From contig NZ_CAMVPU010000011.1 of the NCBI RefSeq assembly GCF_947169445.1, positions 37,336-101,335 on the forward strand: a stretch of 64,000 bases of DNA, given 5' to 3'. The number at the start of each line of letters is the position of its first letter. The stretch's first letter is position 1. The notes under the pieces are model-generated. The model saw only the letters and a program-made list of their open reading frames with translations, was not told the DNA's origin and did no database searches. This document shows positions 1 through 8,527 of the stretch, in pieces. The translations under genes were made by a program, and so were the position numbers. The DNA is from an uncultured Butyrivibrio sp. Lineage in GTDB: Bacteria; Bacillota; Clostridia; Lachnospirales; Lachnospiraceae.

Positions 1-1
1 A

Positions 2-259
2 GGTAAAGTAAATATGTGCCGTGCTACAGAAGCAATTAGGGAAGATGGAATAAAGGTTGGAATGAAAGAAGGAAGAAAAGAAGGAAGAAAAGAAGGAAGA
101 AAAGAAGGAAGAAAAGAAGGTGTCACTGAGACTAATATTGTATACTCATGGCTGTTTGAACAGGGAAGAGACGCAGATGTAAAGCGAGCAACAACAGATG
201 CAGAGTTTATGGAAACACTAGTGGATGAGTATAAGTCACGGAAGAATAAAAATTATTAG
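2..259 (+). CDS. C-terminal end of an Rpn-like PD-(D/E)XK nuclease/transposase protein (partial)
   Basis: The reading frame is open to the left edge, so this is the tail of a longer gene. The first visible residues read GKVNMCRATEAIRED, a sequence I associate with the end of Rpn-type (recombination-promoting nuclease / putative transposase) proteins, where a charged KEG-rich helix follows. The catalytic nuclease part lies outside the window. Residues 18-35 after the first internal Met are a KEGR tandem repeat encoded by a 12-bp DNA repeat. The end is a short helical domain. The family call is inference from the tail alone. Confidence 0.55.
   Translation, partial: GKVNMCRATEAIREDGIKVGMKEGRKEGRKEGRKEGRKEGVTETNIVYSWLFEQGRDADVKRATTDAEFMETLVDEYKSRKNKNY
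67..118 (+). repeat. 12-bp tandem repeat encoding KEGR units
   Basis: About four copies of a purine-only 12-mer (AAAGAAGGAAGA) run in frame through the Rpn-like tail. The unit is a multiple of three, so copy-number change would lengthen or shorten the Lys/Glu/Gly/Arg helix without breaking the frame. Confidence 0.85.
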
Positions 260-343
260 TAGAAAATACTATTTGGAAAACACAAGCTATTAGGTGAATA
301 AAAAATAATTGGATAATAAAACCTATCAGGAGAATGTTTGAGG

Positions 344-856
344 ATGAGTTTAATTTGGGGAATAATTGAAAAAATAGCAGAAACAATTTTTAGGTTGTTC
401 TTTAGGATATTGGGGAAAGAGTATACGGATGGTACCCATGAAGCGCTGATGCAGTTTGTGAAATTTGGAATAGTGGGTGTGTCGAATACAGTTATTTCAT
501 ATCTTCTATATACATTTTCGCTGTTGGCACTAAGAGCACTTGGCCTATTTAGCAAAGCAGATTATATAATAGCTTCGGTGATTGCATTTGTTCTTAGTGT
601 GTTGTGGTCATTCTACTGGAACAATAAGAAGGTTTTTGTGATGAAAGAAGGTGAGAGCCGCAATATGTTCAAGGCTCTTCTTAAAACCTATGTGTCATAT
701 TCTTTCACAGGCCTATTTCTAAATGCCATTTTGCTCATATTATGGGTTCAGGTACTTAATATATCTGAGTTTATAGCGCCGATTCTGAATCTCGTTATCA
801 GTGTGCCACTGAATTTCTTGATAAACAAGTTCTGGGCCTTTAGGACAGAACACTAA
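344..856 (+). CDS. GtrA family membrane protein
   Basis: A small four-helix membrane protein of about 170 residues with the GtrA/DPMS pattern: an opening FVKFGIVGVSNT helix, a central segment with WSFYWNNKKVF, and a closing NFLINKFWAF helix. GtrA proteins are thought to help move or present polyprenyl-phosphate-linked sugars across the membrane during surface glycan modification. An AGGAG lies ten bases before the ATG chosen here; an in-frame TTG at 338 is less likely. It precedes the ABC exporter genes and fits a glycan-modification role, but its substrate cannot be read. Confidence 0.85.
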   Translation: MSLIWGIIEKIAETIFRLFFRILGKEYTDGTHEALMQFVKFGIVGVSNTVISYLLYTFSLLALRALGLFSKADYIIASVIAFVLSVLWSFYWNNKKVFVMKEGESRNMFKALLKTYVSYSFTGLFLNAILLILWVQVLNISEFIAPILNLVISVPLNFLINKFWAFRTEH

Positions 857-994
857 AATTACCGTTATACCGCCAACTCCCTTGAAATAAGCGCAAAAAA
901 GTCATAGAATAAAGTATGATTGTTCATTTTATGCGTGTTAGTATGCTTGTATTATTGCAGTTTCTCAGTAACAATCATTGGGGGAGAGGGGAAT

Positions 995-2092
995 ATGCTG
1001 AAAGTTCTTAGCATTTTAATGTTTATAATACCGGCGGCCTTATCGCTGATCATTCACATGTGTCTTAGGCATGGTGAGGTTCAGAACATGAGGAAGCCGG
1101 TTCTTTATGTTCTCTATGTCTTTGTCAATAATGCTATTACTATTGCCGTGTCATACTTTAGGGGCGTTAAGCATATTGACATCTCAAACATGACTCCAAC
1201 CTATATTTATAAATATTTTGGGCTTGCCTGCGTAGTGGGCTTTATTGTGCCGTTTTTTGTGTGCCTCATGACCGAGGATATTATCACAATTGGTGGCTTT
1301 AAGCGTTATGCTAAAAAGTTTTTTGGAGATGTTAAGAAATACCTGCCATATGCGATAACTTCTGCAAAGTCAGACCTTTCGGCAGAGGTGGCAAGTTCAT
1401 ATCTCAACTGGATGTGGTGGCTAATTGAACCTGTCTGCATGATGATTATTTATACGCTCATTTTTGGTGTGGTATTTAAGGCAAGTGAGGACTATTTTGC
1501 AATATTCGTGTTCATAGGCTTAACGCTTTGGGGCTTCTTTGCCAGATGTATTACAGGCAGTGTGGATATGGTGAGAGCTAACAGAGATATCGTCACCAAG
1601 ATTTATATGCCCAAGTATATTCTACTTTTGGCCAAGATGTTCGTTAACACATTTAAGATGATGGTGTCATTTGTGGTGATATTTATCATGATGATTGCCT
1701 TCAAAGTTCCTATTAATTTCAATATTCTTTGGATTTTCCCGGCTTTTATTGTTTTATTTATGTTTACTTTTGGTGTCAGCTGCATCCTGATGCACTACGG
1801 CGTTTATGTCAGTGACCTGGGTTACATTACAGGTATTTTGCTTCAGATGCTCATGTACCTGACAGGCGTATTTTATTCAATTGCCAATCAGGTTCCGGAA
1901 CCATTCGGAATTATTCTGGAGACGTTTAATCCTGTAGCGTTCCTGATAGCGGCAATACGTAATGCTCTTATATATCGCGCCATGCCTTTTATTCCAGGGC
2001 TTGTAGCTTGGGGAGTGGTTTCGCTTGTACTCATAGCAATTGGCGTGTTCACAGTTTATAGCAACGAAAATTCTTATGTAAAGGTAATCTGA
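995..2092 (+). CDS. ABC-2 type polysaccharide exporter, permease
   Basis: The ATG at 995 follows a strong purine-rich site (GGGGAGAGGGG); the longer TTG-started version has no such site. The 365-residue protein opens with three hydrophobic segments (about residues 1-105), then has a TagG/Wzm-like ABC-2 permease domain. The amphipathic stretch FGDVKKYLPYAITSAKSDL precedes six transmembrane helices, with NRDIVTKIYMPKY in the cytoplasmic loop. This fold exports teichoic-acid or O-antigen-like polymers across the membrane. The extra N-terminal helices are unusual for the family. The ATPase partner starts two bases downstream, so the two are surely co-expressed. Confidence 0.85.
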   Translation: MLKVLSILMFIIPAALSLIIHMCLRHGEVQNMRKPVLYVLYVFVNNAITIAVSYFRGVKHIDISNMTPTYIYKYFGLACVVGFIVPFFVCLMTEDIITIGGFKRYAKKFFGDVKKYLPYAITSAKSDLSAEVASSYLNWMWWLIEPVCMMIIYTLIFGVVFKASEDYFAIFVFIGLTLWGFFARCITGSVDMVRANRDIVTKIYMPKYILLLAKMFVNTFKMMVSFVVIFIMMIAFKVPINFNILWIFPAFIVLFMFTFGVSCILMHYGVYVSDLGYITGILLQMLMYLTGVFYSIANQVPEPFGIILETFNPVAFLIAAIRNALIYRAMPFIPGLVAWGVVSLVLIAIGVFTVYSNENSYVKVI

Positions 2093-2093
2093 T

Positions 2094-2825
2094 ATGGCAA
2101 AAGACTATGCGATTGAGGTAAATGATGTCAGCATCAGTTACCGTATTCTAAACAACATATCGATTCGAAGGACCTTGTTTCATAAAAAACAGCGAAATGA
2201 AATTTTTGAAGCTGTCAAGCATGTGTCATTCAAGGTTGAAGAGGGTGGAATTCTCGGCATTATTGGTAAAAATGGTAGCGGCAAATCCACGCTCCTTAAA
2301 TCTATGGCAGGAGTATTTTCGCCAAACTCAGGAACAATCGATCTTCATGGTCATTCGGTCTCCCTTATGGCGCTTGGAATAGGCTTTAAGTATGAACTTA
2401 CAGGACGTGCCAATGTGGTGTTATCCGGTATGCTCCTGGGTTTTTCTGAAGAAGAAATCAAAGAGCGAATGGATTCCATAATTGAATTTGCTGAGCTTGG
2501 GGATTTCATAGACAGACCTGTTCGAACTTACTCCAGTGGTATGCATTCTAAGCTGGCTTTCGCTATCACTGCGATGCTGGAAACAGACATTATGCTGGTG
2601 GACGAGGTTTTAAGCGTAGGTGATGAGCATTTCAGGATAAAGAGTATGGAAAAGATGAGACAGCTCATAACGGATAAGGATAGAACTGTTGTTATAGTGT
2701 CTCATGATATAGAGACACTGAAAGAGCTTTGCGACACAATTTTATGGATACATGACGGTGAGATGAGGGAGATCGGCGAGCCTGGAGTGGTGCTTGATCA
2801 CTATATTCAGGCGATGAATGGATAA
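2094..2825 (+). CDS. ABC polysaccharide exporter, ATP-binding protein (TagH/Wzt-like)
   Basis: This is the 243-residue ATPase partner of the preceding permease. Walker A (GKNGSGKST) is near residue 58, the signature is the family variant YSSGMHSKL, Walker B is IMLVDEVLSVGD and the switch histidine is in VSHD. The SxxYR-type N-terminus and the SLMALGIGFKYELTGRANV stretch are typical of O-antigen/teichoic-acid exporters rather than importers. It lacks the C-terminal carbohydrate-binding domain of long Wzt proteins, so chain-end recognition is not expected in this subunit. Confidence 0.9.
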   Translation: MAKDYAIEVNDVSISYRILNNISIRRTLFHKKQRNEIFEAVKHVSFKVEEGGILGIIGKNGSGKSTLLKSMAGVFSPNSGTIDLHGHSVSLMALGIGFKYELTGRANVVLSGMLLGFSEEEIKERMDSIIEFAELGDFIDRPVRTYSSGMHSKLAFAITAMLETDIMLVDEVLSVGDEHFRIKSMEKMRQLITDKDRTVVIVSHDIETLKELCDTILWIHDGEMREIGEPGVVLDHYIQAMNG

Positions 2826-2892
2826 AAGAATATAATTCTTGTTGATAAATTGTTTTTGTGAGTTTGCGACAGATAAAATATTGGAGTGTGGT

Positions 2893-4716
2893 ATGGGAAA
2901 ATACAGAATACAAACAATTGTATTCCCTAAAGATACAAAGCATATGCTTTGCAAGGATCTTTTTTATAAAGGCGACAGAGGGTATCTTGATAGAACAAAT
3001 TCGGTTTTGACTTTGGGAGTTGGACAGACATGTGATCTGACTACATATCTCAATTCATGCTCTTGGGCAAAGTGGAAAAAATATACAAACGCAAATGGTT
3101 TAACTATTTATCTTGATATAGAAGGAGATTGCGAGCTTACATTTGTTGGCTATTCCTTAGAGTATCAGGAAGTAGCAAGGCAGGAATTTGGAGTAATAAC
3201 TATACATAATAATCCTAGAGAAATGGTTTCTTTTACTTACCCTGACAATGAGTGCACTATAGTAGGAGTTGAGATAACCGCGATAGGAAAGTGTGTTATT
3301 TACTCTGGATTTTATGAAGCTTCATATGAAGGAACGCTGAATGATATCCATTTAAGCATTGCCACTACTACATGCTATAAAGAAGAATTTATCAAAAAAA
3401 ATATTAAGCTAATAAAAGATGAAATAATAAATGGCGATGATGAAATTAAGAATAACATTACAGTCCATGTTGTAGATAATGGCAGAACTCTTAGTGATGA
3501 AGAAATTGTTTCAGAACATATTTTGCTGCATCCCAATCCTAATACCGGCGGATCCGGTGGATTTGCAAGAGGGATGCTTGAATCATTACATCAGGAAACA
3601 CCTGCTACGCATGTGATTCTAATGGATGATGATGTGCTGATTCTTCCTGAGAGCTTAAAACGTACCTATCACCTGCTTAGAATGCTCAAGGATGAGTATA
3701 AGAGCTACTTTATAAGCGGAGCAATGATAAAGTATGAGCAGCCTAATAAACAGCATGAAGATATAGGATCTGTCAGAGGTGGTGGCCAATTCATAGCATT
3801 GAAACCTAACATGGAACTCAATGAATTGGAAGATGTCGTAAAAAATGATGGGGCATACTACAATGCATCTAATCAATATGCAGGCTGGTGGTATTGCTGT
3901 ATTCCAATTGAAGAGATAAAAAAGAATGGACTTCCATTGCCGCTATTTATCAGATGCGATGACAGTGAGTATTCACTTAGAGCTAGAGCCAACATACTGA
4001 CTATGAATGGCATCTGTATTTGGCATATGGGATTTAAGATTAAATACAATGCAGCTATGGATATTTATATGCAGGTCAGGAATATGCACATTGCCAGAGC
4101 TGCATCAGGGGTTCTGAAGGACCTGGATATCCATACTGATTACAATAGGGAGTTCTTCAGAAAACTTTATAAATTTGAGTATGGGGCATGCGAATTGGTG
4201 CTTCAGGGGGTTGAGGATTATCTAAAAGGCCCTGATTTCATCAAGAGCTGCGACGGAGAGGCACTTTTAAAAGAAAAAAGAGCCTATAACGAAAAACTCA
4301 TTCCGCTTGAAGACAATAAAGCTATTCAAATAAGAGATATAAAAGATGTATTTGAGGACGAGAATAGAAAAATAGTTGATAAGCTGATCTTTCATATGAC
4401 CAAGAATGGACATGTCCTATCCCCAAGCTTTATATATAAGCACCCTGGGGTAATCACTACTGCAGCATATGGTTTTAGCATTCAAACACAGAACATTACC
4501 AGAAAAACAGAATATGCTGCTGTTGATCCATATTCAGAAACCTTTGTGATCAGAAAGCTTGATAAGAGAAGAGGACAAGATCTTCTTAAGCGATTTAAGA
4601 AGCTTGAAAAGGAATATAAACGTAGGCATCTGGAGGTGGAACAGGCTTATAGGAAAGCACAGCCTTATTTGACATCCGAAGAATTTTGGAAAGAGTATTT
4701 GAAACTCGAGAAGTAA
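2893..4716 (+). CDS. GlfT2-like galactofuranosyltransferase (GT2)
   Basis: Starts at an ATG with GGAG six bases upstream; an in-frame TTG at 2839 lacks such a site. The N-terminal 150 or so residues are beta-rich. They are followed by a GT-A domain with NPNTGGSGGFARG, the metal-binding VILMDDDVLI, then the acceptor-site WWYCCIP and ICIWHMGF and the RNMHIARA helix. This order matches GlfT2, which adds galactofuranose from UDP-Galf to a growing polymer on the cytoplasmic face. The C-terminal 100 residues are charged and helical. No UDP-galactopyranose mutase is in the window, so the donor must come from elsewhere if the assignment is right. Confidence 0.8.
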   Translation: MGKYRIQTIVFPKDTKHMLCKDLFYKGDRGYLDRTNSVLTLGVGQTCDLTTYLNSCSWAKWKKYTNANGLTIYLDIEGDCELTFVGYSLEYQEVARQEFGVITIHNNPREMVSFTYPDNECTIVGVEITAIGKCVIYSGFYEASYEGTLNDIHLSIATTTCYKEEFIKKNIKLIKDEIINGDDEIKNNITVHVVDNGRTLSDEEIVSEHILLHPNPNTGGSGGFARGMLESLHQETPATHVILMDDDVLILPESLKRTYHLLRMLKDEYKSYFISGAMIKYEQPNKQHEDIGSVRGGGQFIALKPNMELNELEDVVKNDGAYYNASNQYAGWWYCCIPIEEIKKNGLPLPLFIRCDDSEYSLRARANILTMNGICIWHMGFKIKYNAAMDIYMQVRNMHIARAASGVLKDLDIHTDYNREFFRKLYKFEYGACELVLQGVEDYLKGPDFIKSCDGEALLKEKRAYNEKLIPLEDNKAIQIRDIKDVFEDENRKIVDKLIFHMTKNGHVLSPSFIYKHPGVITTAAYGFSIQTQNITRKTEYAAVDPYSETFVIRKLDKRRGQDLLKRFKKLEKEYKRRHLEVEQAYRKAQPYLTSEEFWKEYLKLEK

Positions 4717-4809
4717 TACAAATTATACCATTATCAAAATTACTAATGCTAAAAGCAAGACATTTGGGAAGAATATAGGGAGTATAGTGAATATATTCAA
4801 ATCAGAACG

Positions 4810-6402
4810 TTGAAAGATGGACGGCAGAGTAGGATGCTTTGCTGGGAAAAACGTGCTGACACAGATATCGAGCTCACTGTTATTATTCCAACACACAATG
4901 TTACAAAGTACCTTAACCAGTGCATAGAGTCAATTACAAAATGGAAATCCAGGTATGTGGAATTCTTATTTGTAGATGATGGATCCCGGGATGAGACGCG
5001 AGATATCATTTTGGAGTGGGCTGGCAAAGATGCAAGAATTCGACTGGTTGACAATGAAAATGGAGGGACCTCTTCTGCTAAGCAACTTGGCATTGAAATG
5101 GCTAAGGGTAGGTATGTAGGTTTTATAAATCCGAAAGATTTCATTGATGACAGAATGTTTTTTAAGCTCATGCAGGCCGCAATGACTGGAAGCTATGAGA
5201 TTGCATATTGCGGTTATAAAGAGAGCTATGAAGGTGAGGGTGGTTATAAGATAGTACCGGATGAACTGGGAATGCCATACAACATTGGAACTGTTGATTA
5301 TTCCGCTATAAAAAGGCTTGTTGCTCATTGTAACTCATGTATTTATAGAGGCATATATAAGAAAACATTATTAGATAGAGCTGGAATACATTTTTATACA
5401 GATCTCAGACTGTTTGAGGATTTATCATTTGAGGTTGAGACATTTGCATTTGCTAATTCAGGCTATGGCAATACTATGAATATAGGTTTCAAGGCAGCAA
5501 AAGGAGACTATATTGGAATCGTCGAGTCAGATGATTTTATTGATCGAAATATGTTTGAAACACTGTATGAAAGAGCAAGAACCAATGAGCTAGATGTAGT
5601 TAAAAGCGGTTTCTTTTTATACTATTCCGATTCCGAAACTAATGTTCCTATTGAAATAGCCACAGATAAAATAGATGGTGTTACAGTATGCCCATCAAGA
5701 GATTTTGCCGATGATGAGGATATGGTTGATTTCTATAATCAGAGGCCTGCTATATGGTCGGCTATATATCGAAGGAAATTTATCAATGAAAACAAAATTA
5801 CTTTTTTAGAATCACCAGGGGCATCATATCAAGATACCGGATTCAATTTAAAAGTATTAGCAACAGCTAAGAGAGTACAGTACATCAATGGAGGATTCCT
5901 TCATTATAGGCAGGATAACATAGAATCTTCTGTTAATTCCAAAGGCAAAGCATTCTGCGTATATGATGAGTATAATGAATTCGAGAAGTTCATTAAGAGT
6001 AGAGGAGATATTCCTGCCAGAGTTATAAATATAATGTGGCGTCAAAAATATGAAACATATACTTGGAATTATATGCGTCTATCAGGAAAGTATAAGTTTT
6101 TGTTTCTTCAGAAGTATGCTGAAGAATTTAAAGAAGGAATAGAAAAAGGTACTGTAAAAAGTGCCTTTTTTACAGAAAAAGCATGGAATGACATAGATAA
6201 GATAGTAACAGATTTTGTTGATTATTATTTTACAGATAATGATTCAGAGATGAATGGTTATAAATGTGAAGTGTTACGATGGAAAGATGACTATTTTAGA
6301 ATAAAGAATTCATTGACTTATAAAATTGGTTTTTGTATCACATTTCTTCCTAGAACTGTTAAACATTTTTTTGTATATACCAAGAAACAGCGCAATTCAT
6401 GA
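4810..6402 (+). CDS. Mosaic GT2 glycosyltransferase (two incomplete GT-A domains joined)
   Basis: Residues 22-215 resemble the front of a GT2 enzyme (LTVIIPTHN, FLFVDDGS, NENGGTSSAKQLGIE), but the metal site that should read DxDD reads FINPKDF. The text then switches at about residue 216 (near base 5455) to the middle of a second GT2 enzyme (NSGYGNTMNIGFKAAKGDYIGI, then VESDDFID) and continues through a normal C-terminal part. The second half lacks its own nucleotide-binding N-terminus. The start is doubtful: the frame is open back to 4753 without an ATG, the TTG at 4810 and ATG at 4834 have no convincing ribosome site, and the upstream in-frame residues look coding. A recombined gene is more likely than a designed two-domain enzyme, and activity is uncertain. 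Confidence 0.6.
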   Translation: MKDGRQSRMLCWEKRADTDIELTVIIPTHNVTKYLNQCIESITKWKSRYVEFLFVDDGSRDETRDIILEWAGKDARIRLVDNENGGTSSAKQLGIEMAKGRYVGFINPKDFIDDRMFFKLMQAAMTGSYEIAYCGYKESYEGEGGYKIVPDELGMPYNIGTVDYSAIKRLVAHCNSCIYRGIYKKTLLDRAGIHFYTDLRLFEDLSFEVETFAFANSGYGNTMNIGFKAAKGDYIGIVESDDFIDRNMFETLYERARTNELDVVKSGFFLYYSDSETNVPIEIATDKIDGVTVCPSRDFADDEDMVDFYNQRPAIWSAIYRRKFINENKITFLESPGASYQDTGFNLKVLATAKRVQYINGGFLHYRQDNIESSVNSKGKAFCVYDEYNEFEKFIKSRGDIPARVINIMWRQKYETYTWNYMRLSGKYKFLFLQKYAEEFKEGIEKGTVKSAFFTEKAWNDIDKIVTDFVDYYFTDNDSEMNGYKCEVLRWKDDYFRIKNSLTYKIGFCITFLPRTVKHFFVYTKKQRNS

Positions 6403-6471
6403 TTGCAAAGAAATCTTTGCGTGAATTTGGCAGAAGCATTCAAATATAAAAGTATTGGAGAGAAAATTATT

Positions 6472-7500
6472 ATGACAAGTTGTGAGAAAGTACTTACAGT
6501 ATCAGTGGCCGCTTATAATGTCGGGAATACGTTAGACGAAACTTTGAAACATTTTCTGCCTGTAAAGGAGAAGGATCGAATAGAAGTATTGATAGTCAAT
6601 GATGGGTCTAAGGACAATACTGAGGAAATTGCTAAAAGATACGTTGAAATGTATCCAAATGTCTTCAAACTAATCAATAAAGAAAATGGAGGCTGGGGTT
6701 CTACATTAAATGCAGGAATATCTGTAGCAACAGGAAAGTATTTCAAACAACTGGACGGAGATGACTATTACAATGAAGATAATATGGATGATTTTATAGA
6801 ATACCTTGATAAGCATGATGCTGACATGGTGTATTCTCCGTTTGTTATGTTTGACGATAAAACAGGTGGAGTAATAAGGCAGATAGGTAGTTACAACTGG
6901 CTGTTTAAGGAAAATGAACTAATCTATTTAGATGAGTTAGAAGACTTTATGCCTGCTATGCATACACTTACTGTAAAGACTAAGATATTGAAAGAACGTC
7001 AAGTTCATATAACGGAACATTGCTTTTATACTGATTTGGAGTTTGTTCTGAGGGCATATAATGAATGCAGTACTATGTATTATTATGATAAAAATATATA
7101 TTTTTATAGGATTGCCAGAGATGGTCAGAGCATGAGTGTTTCAGGTGTAAGGAAACATTACAAAGAGCATCAGAAAGTTCTTCTTTCAATGATTGATTAT
7201 ATGAATACAAGTGTTCAAGACCAGAATATAAAGAGGCAATTTTTTAATAGGCTTCAGAATGCTGCGTATTATCAGTATTTATTTTATATGGCACTACCAT
7301 GTACCGTTGAGAATAAAAAAGAACTTAGGGAGTATGACAAACTACTTAAAGAAAAGAGCCCAAAAATATATAAGAAGTTGTCAATACACCAGCCAATAAA
7401 CTTTTGGAGAAAAAGCAATTTTATGTTTTACTATCTGCTTGCCCACTATAAGACAAGTCAGGATAAAAAAAGAAAAATAAATTTATTTGAGGGAGTCTGA
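6472..7500 (+). CDS. GT2 glycosyltransferase
   Basis: A 342-residue enzyme with an intact GT-A domain: LTVSVAAYNVGNTL, VLIVNDGSKDNT, the ENGGWGSTLNAGI acceptor-side loop and the metal-binding QLDGDDYYNED. Its domain resembles the second half of the preceding mosaic protein, so the two may derive from the same paralogue set. I chose the ATG at 6472, which has GGAGAG about eleven bases upstream; the longer reading frame has no ribosome site. It should transfer a sugar from a nucleotide donor to the lipid-linked oligosaccharide in the cytoplasm. Donor and acceptor are not readable. Confidence 0.85.
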   Translation: MTSCEKVLTVSVAAYNVGNTLDETLKHFLPVKEKDRIEVLIVNDGSKDNTEEIAKRYVEMYPNVFKLINKENGGWGSTLNAGISVATGKYFKQLDGDDYYNEDNMDDFIEYLDKHDADMVYSPFVMFDDKTGGVIRQIGSYNWLFKENELIYLDELEDFMPAMHTLTVKTKILKERQVHITEHCFYTDLEFVLRAYNECSTMYYYDKNIYFYRIARDGQSMSVSGVRKHYKEHQKVLLSMIDYMNTSVQDQNIKRQFFNRLQNAAYYQYLFYMALPCTVENKKELREYDKLLKEKSPKIYKKLSIHQPINFWRKSNFMFYYLLAHYKTSQDKKRKINLFEGV

Positions 7501-7501
7501 T

Positions 7502-8467
7502 ATGCCAGAAGTAAGTGTGGTAATTACATATTACAATTCAAGTCCGTTTTATTTAAGAAAATGCCTAGATAGTGTTATTGAACAGACATTCAAGGACTTC
7601 GAAGCGATAATCGTATGCAACGAAAACTGTTGTAAGCAATATTGGATGCGAATAAAAGAGGAATATGAAAAATTAGACAGTCGTTTAAAATTTGTATCGA
7701 TAGATAAAAAAGGCGCTTCTGCTGCAAGGAATTATGCTATTTCAATGTGTCAGGGGAAATATTTGTCAATTATTGATGGGGATGATTATGTTGAGAATAA
7801 TTTTCTATCAAGATTAATGGAAGGTATGAAGGAAGGAACTTCAGATATATGTATATGTGGGGTTGTTGATAAATATTTCCCAGTTGTAAATATGACTATA
7901 GATAGAAGAATTTTTTTCTCAATGCCAGGAGAATTTATCAATCTACAGTATGTTAATTTTTCTGTAAACAAGTTGTATAAGCTTGAATATATTAGGGAAC
8001 ATGAGATTAGATATCCGGAAGGTGTTGAACTCGGAGAGGATGCTCTTTTTTTGGCACAGTATTATAAGTACTGCAATCATATTTCATGTATTCCAGATGG
8101 CCTTTATCACTATATTGCTCATAGAACATCGTTGACACATGTTTTCTTTAAAAAATATTTTGAGTATGAAAGAGATGTGATTGATGTTCAGTATAAGATG
8201 TTTTCACAATATCCGTTATCTGAAAGTGAAAAGGAAATACTCTATCATTGGTTATTTATAAAAATGTTGTATACAGCGTGGTATTATCTCGACGAAAACC
8301 CTGATTATGTAACGGAGGCAAAAAGGATTTTTGAATTGAAAGAGATGACGATACTTCTTGAAGGCGATTATAAGACTAACAAACGTTTTAACAAAAAACA
8401 AATAAAAATGATTGAAAAGTGGAAAAAACATCAGATGCCTTATGGTTTAATGAAGAAAATTATGTGA
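7502..8467 (+). CDS. GT2 glycosyltransferase
   Basis: Begins at the ATG just after the preceding stop, with GAGGGAG about seven bases upstream inside that gene's end. The 321-residue protein has VSVVITYYNSSPF, EAIIVCNEN, the GASAARNYAIS helix and the metal-binding SIIDGDDYVENN, followed by a C-terminal helical part with ELGEDALFLAQYY, the usual acidic catalytic-base region of this group. It is a single-domain cytoplasmic transferase of the capsule type. The specific linkage is unknown. Confidence 0.85.
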   Translation: MPEVSVVITYYNSSPFYLRKCLDSVIEQTFKDFEAIIVCNENCCKQYWMRIKEEYEKLDSRLKFVSIDKKGASAARNYAISMCQGKYLSIIDGDDYVENNFLSRLMEGMKEGTSDICICGVVDKYFPVVNMTIDRRIFFSMPGEFINLQYVNFSVNKLYKLEYIREHEIRYPEGVELGEDALFLAQYYKYCNHISCIPDGLYHYIAHRTSLTHVFFKKYFEYERDVIDVQYKMFSQYPLSESEKEILYHWLFIKMLYTAWYYLDENPDYVTEAKRIFELKEMTILLEGDYKTNKRFNKKQIKMIEKWKKHQMPYGLMKKIM

Positions 8468-8527
8468 TTTATCTATGGGCATGATAGAGATACCATTTTT
8501 TGAGAGTGATGTGATAATGCGTTTTGA

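Noticed and set aside
67..118. Short regular repeats that could be taken for a CRISPR array
   Set aside because: They are contiguous 12-mers without spacers and lie in frame inside a coding sequence.
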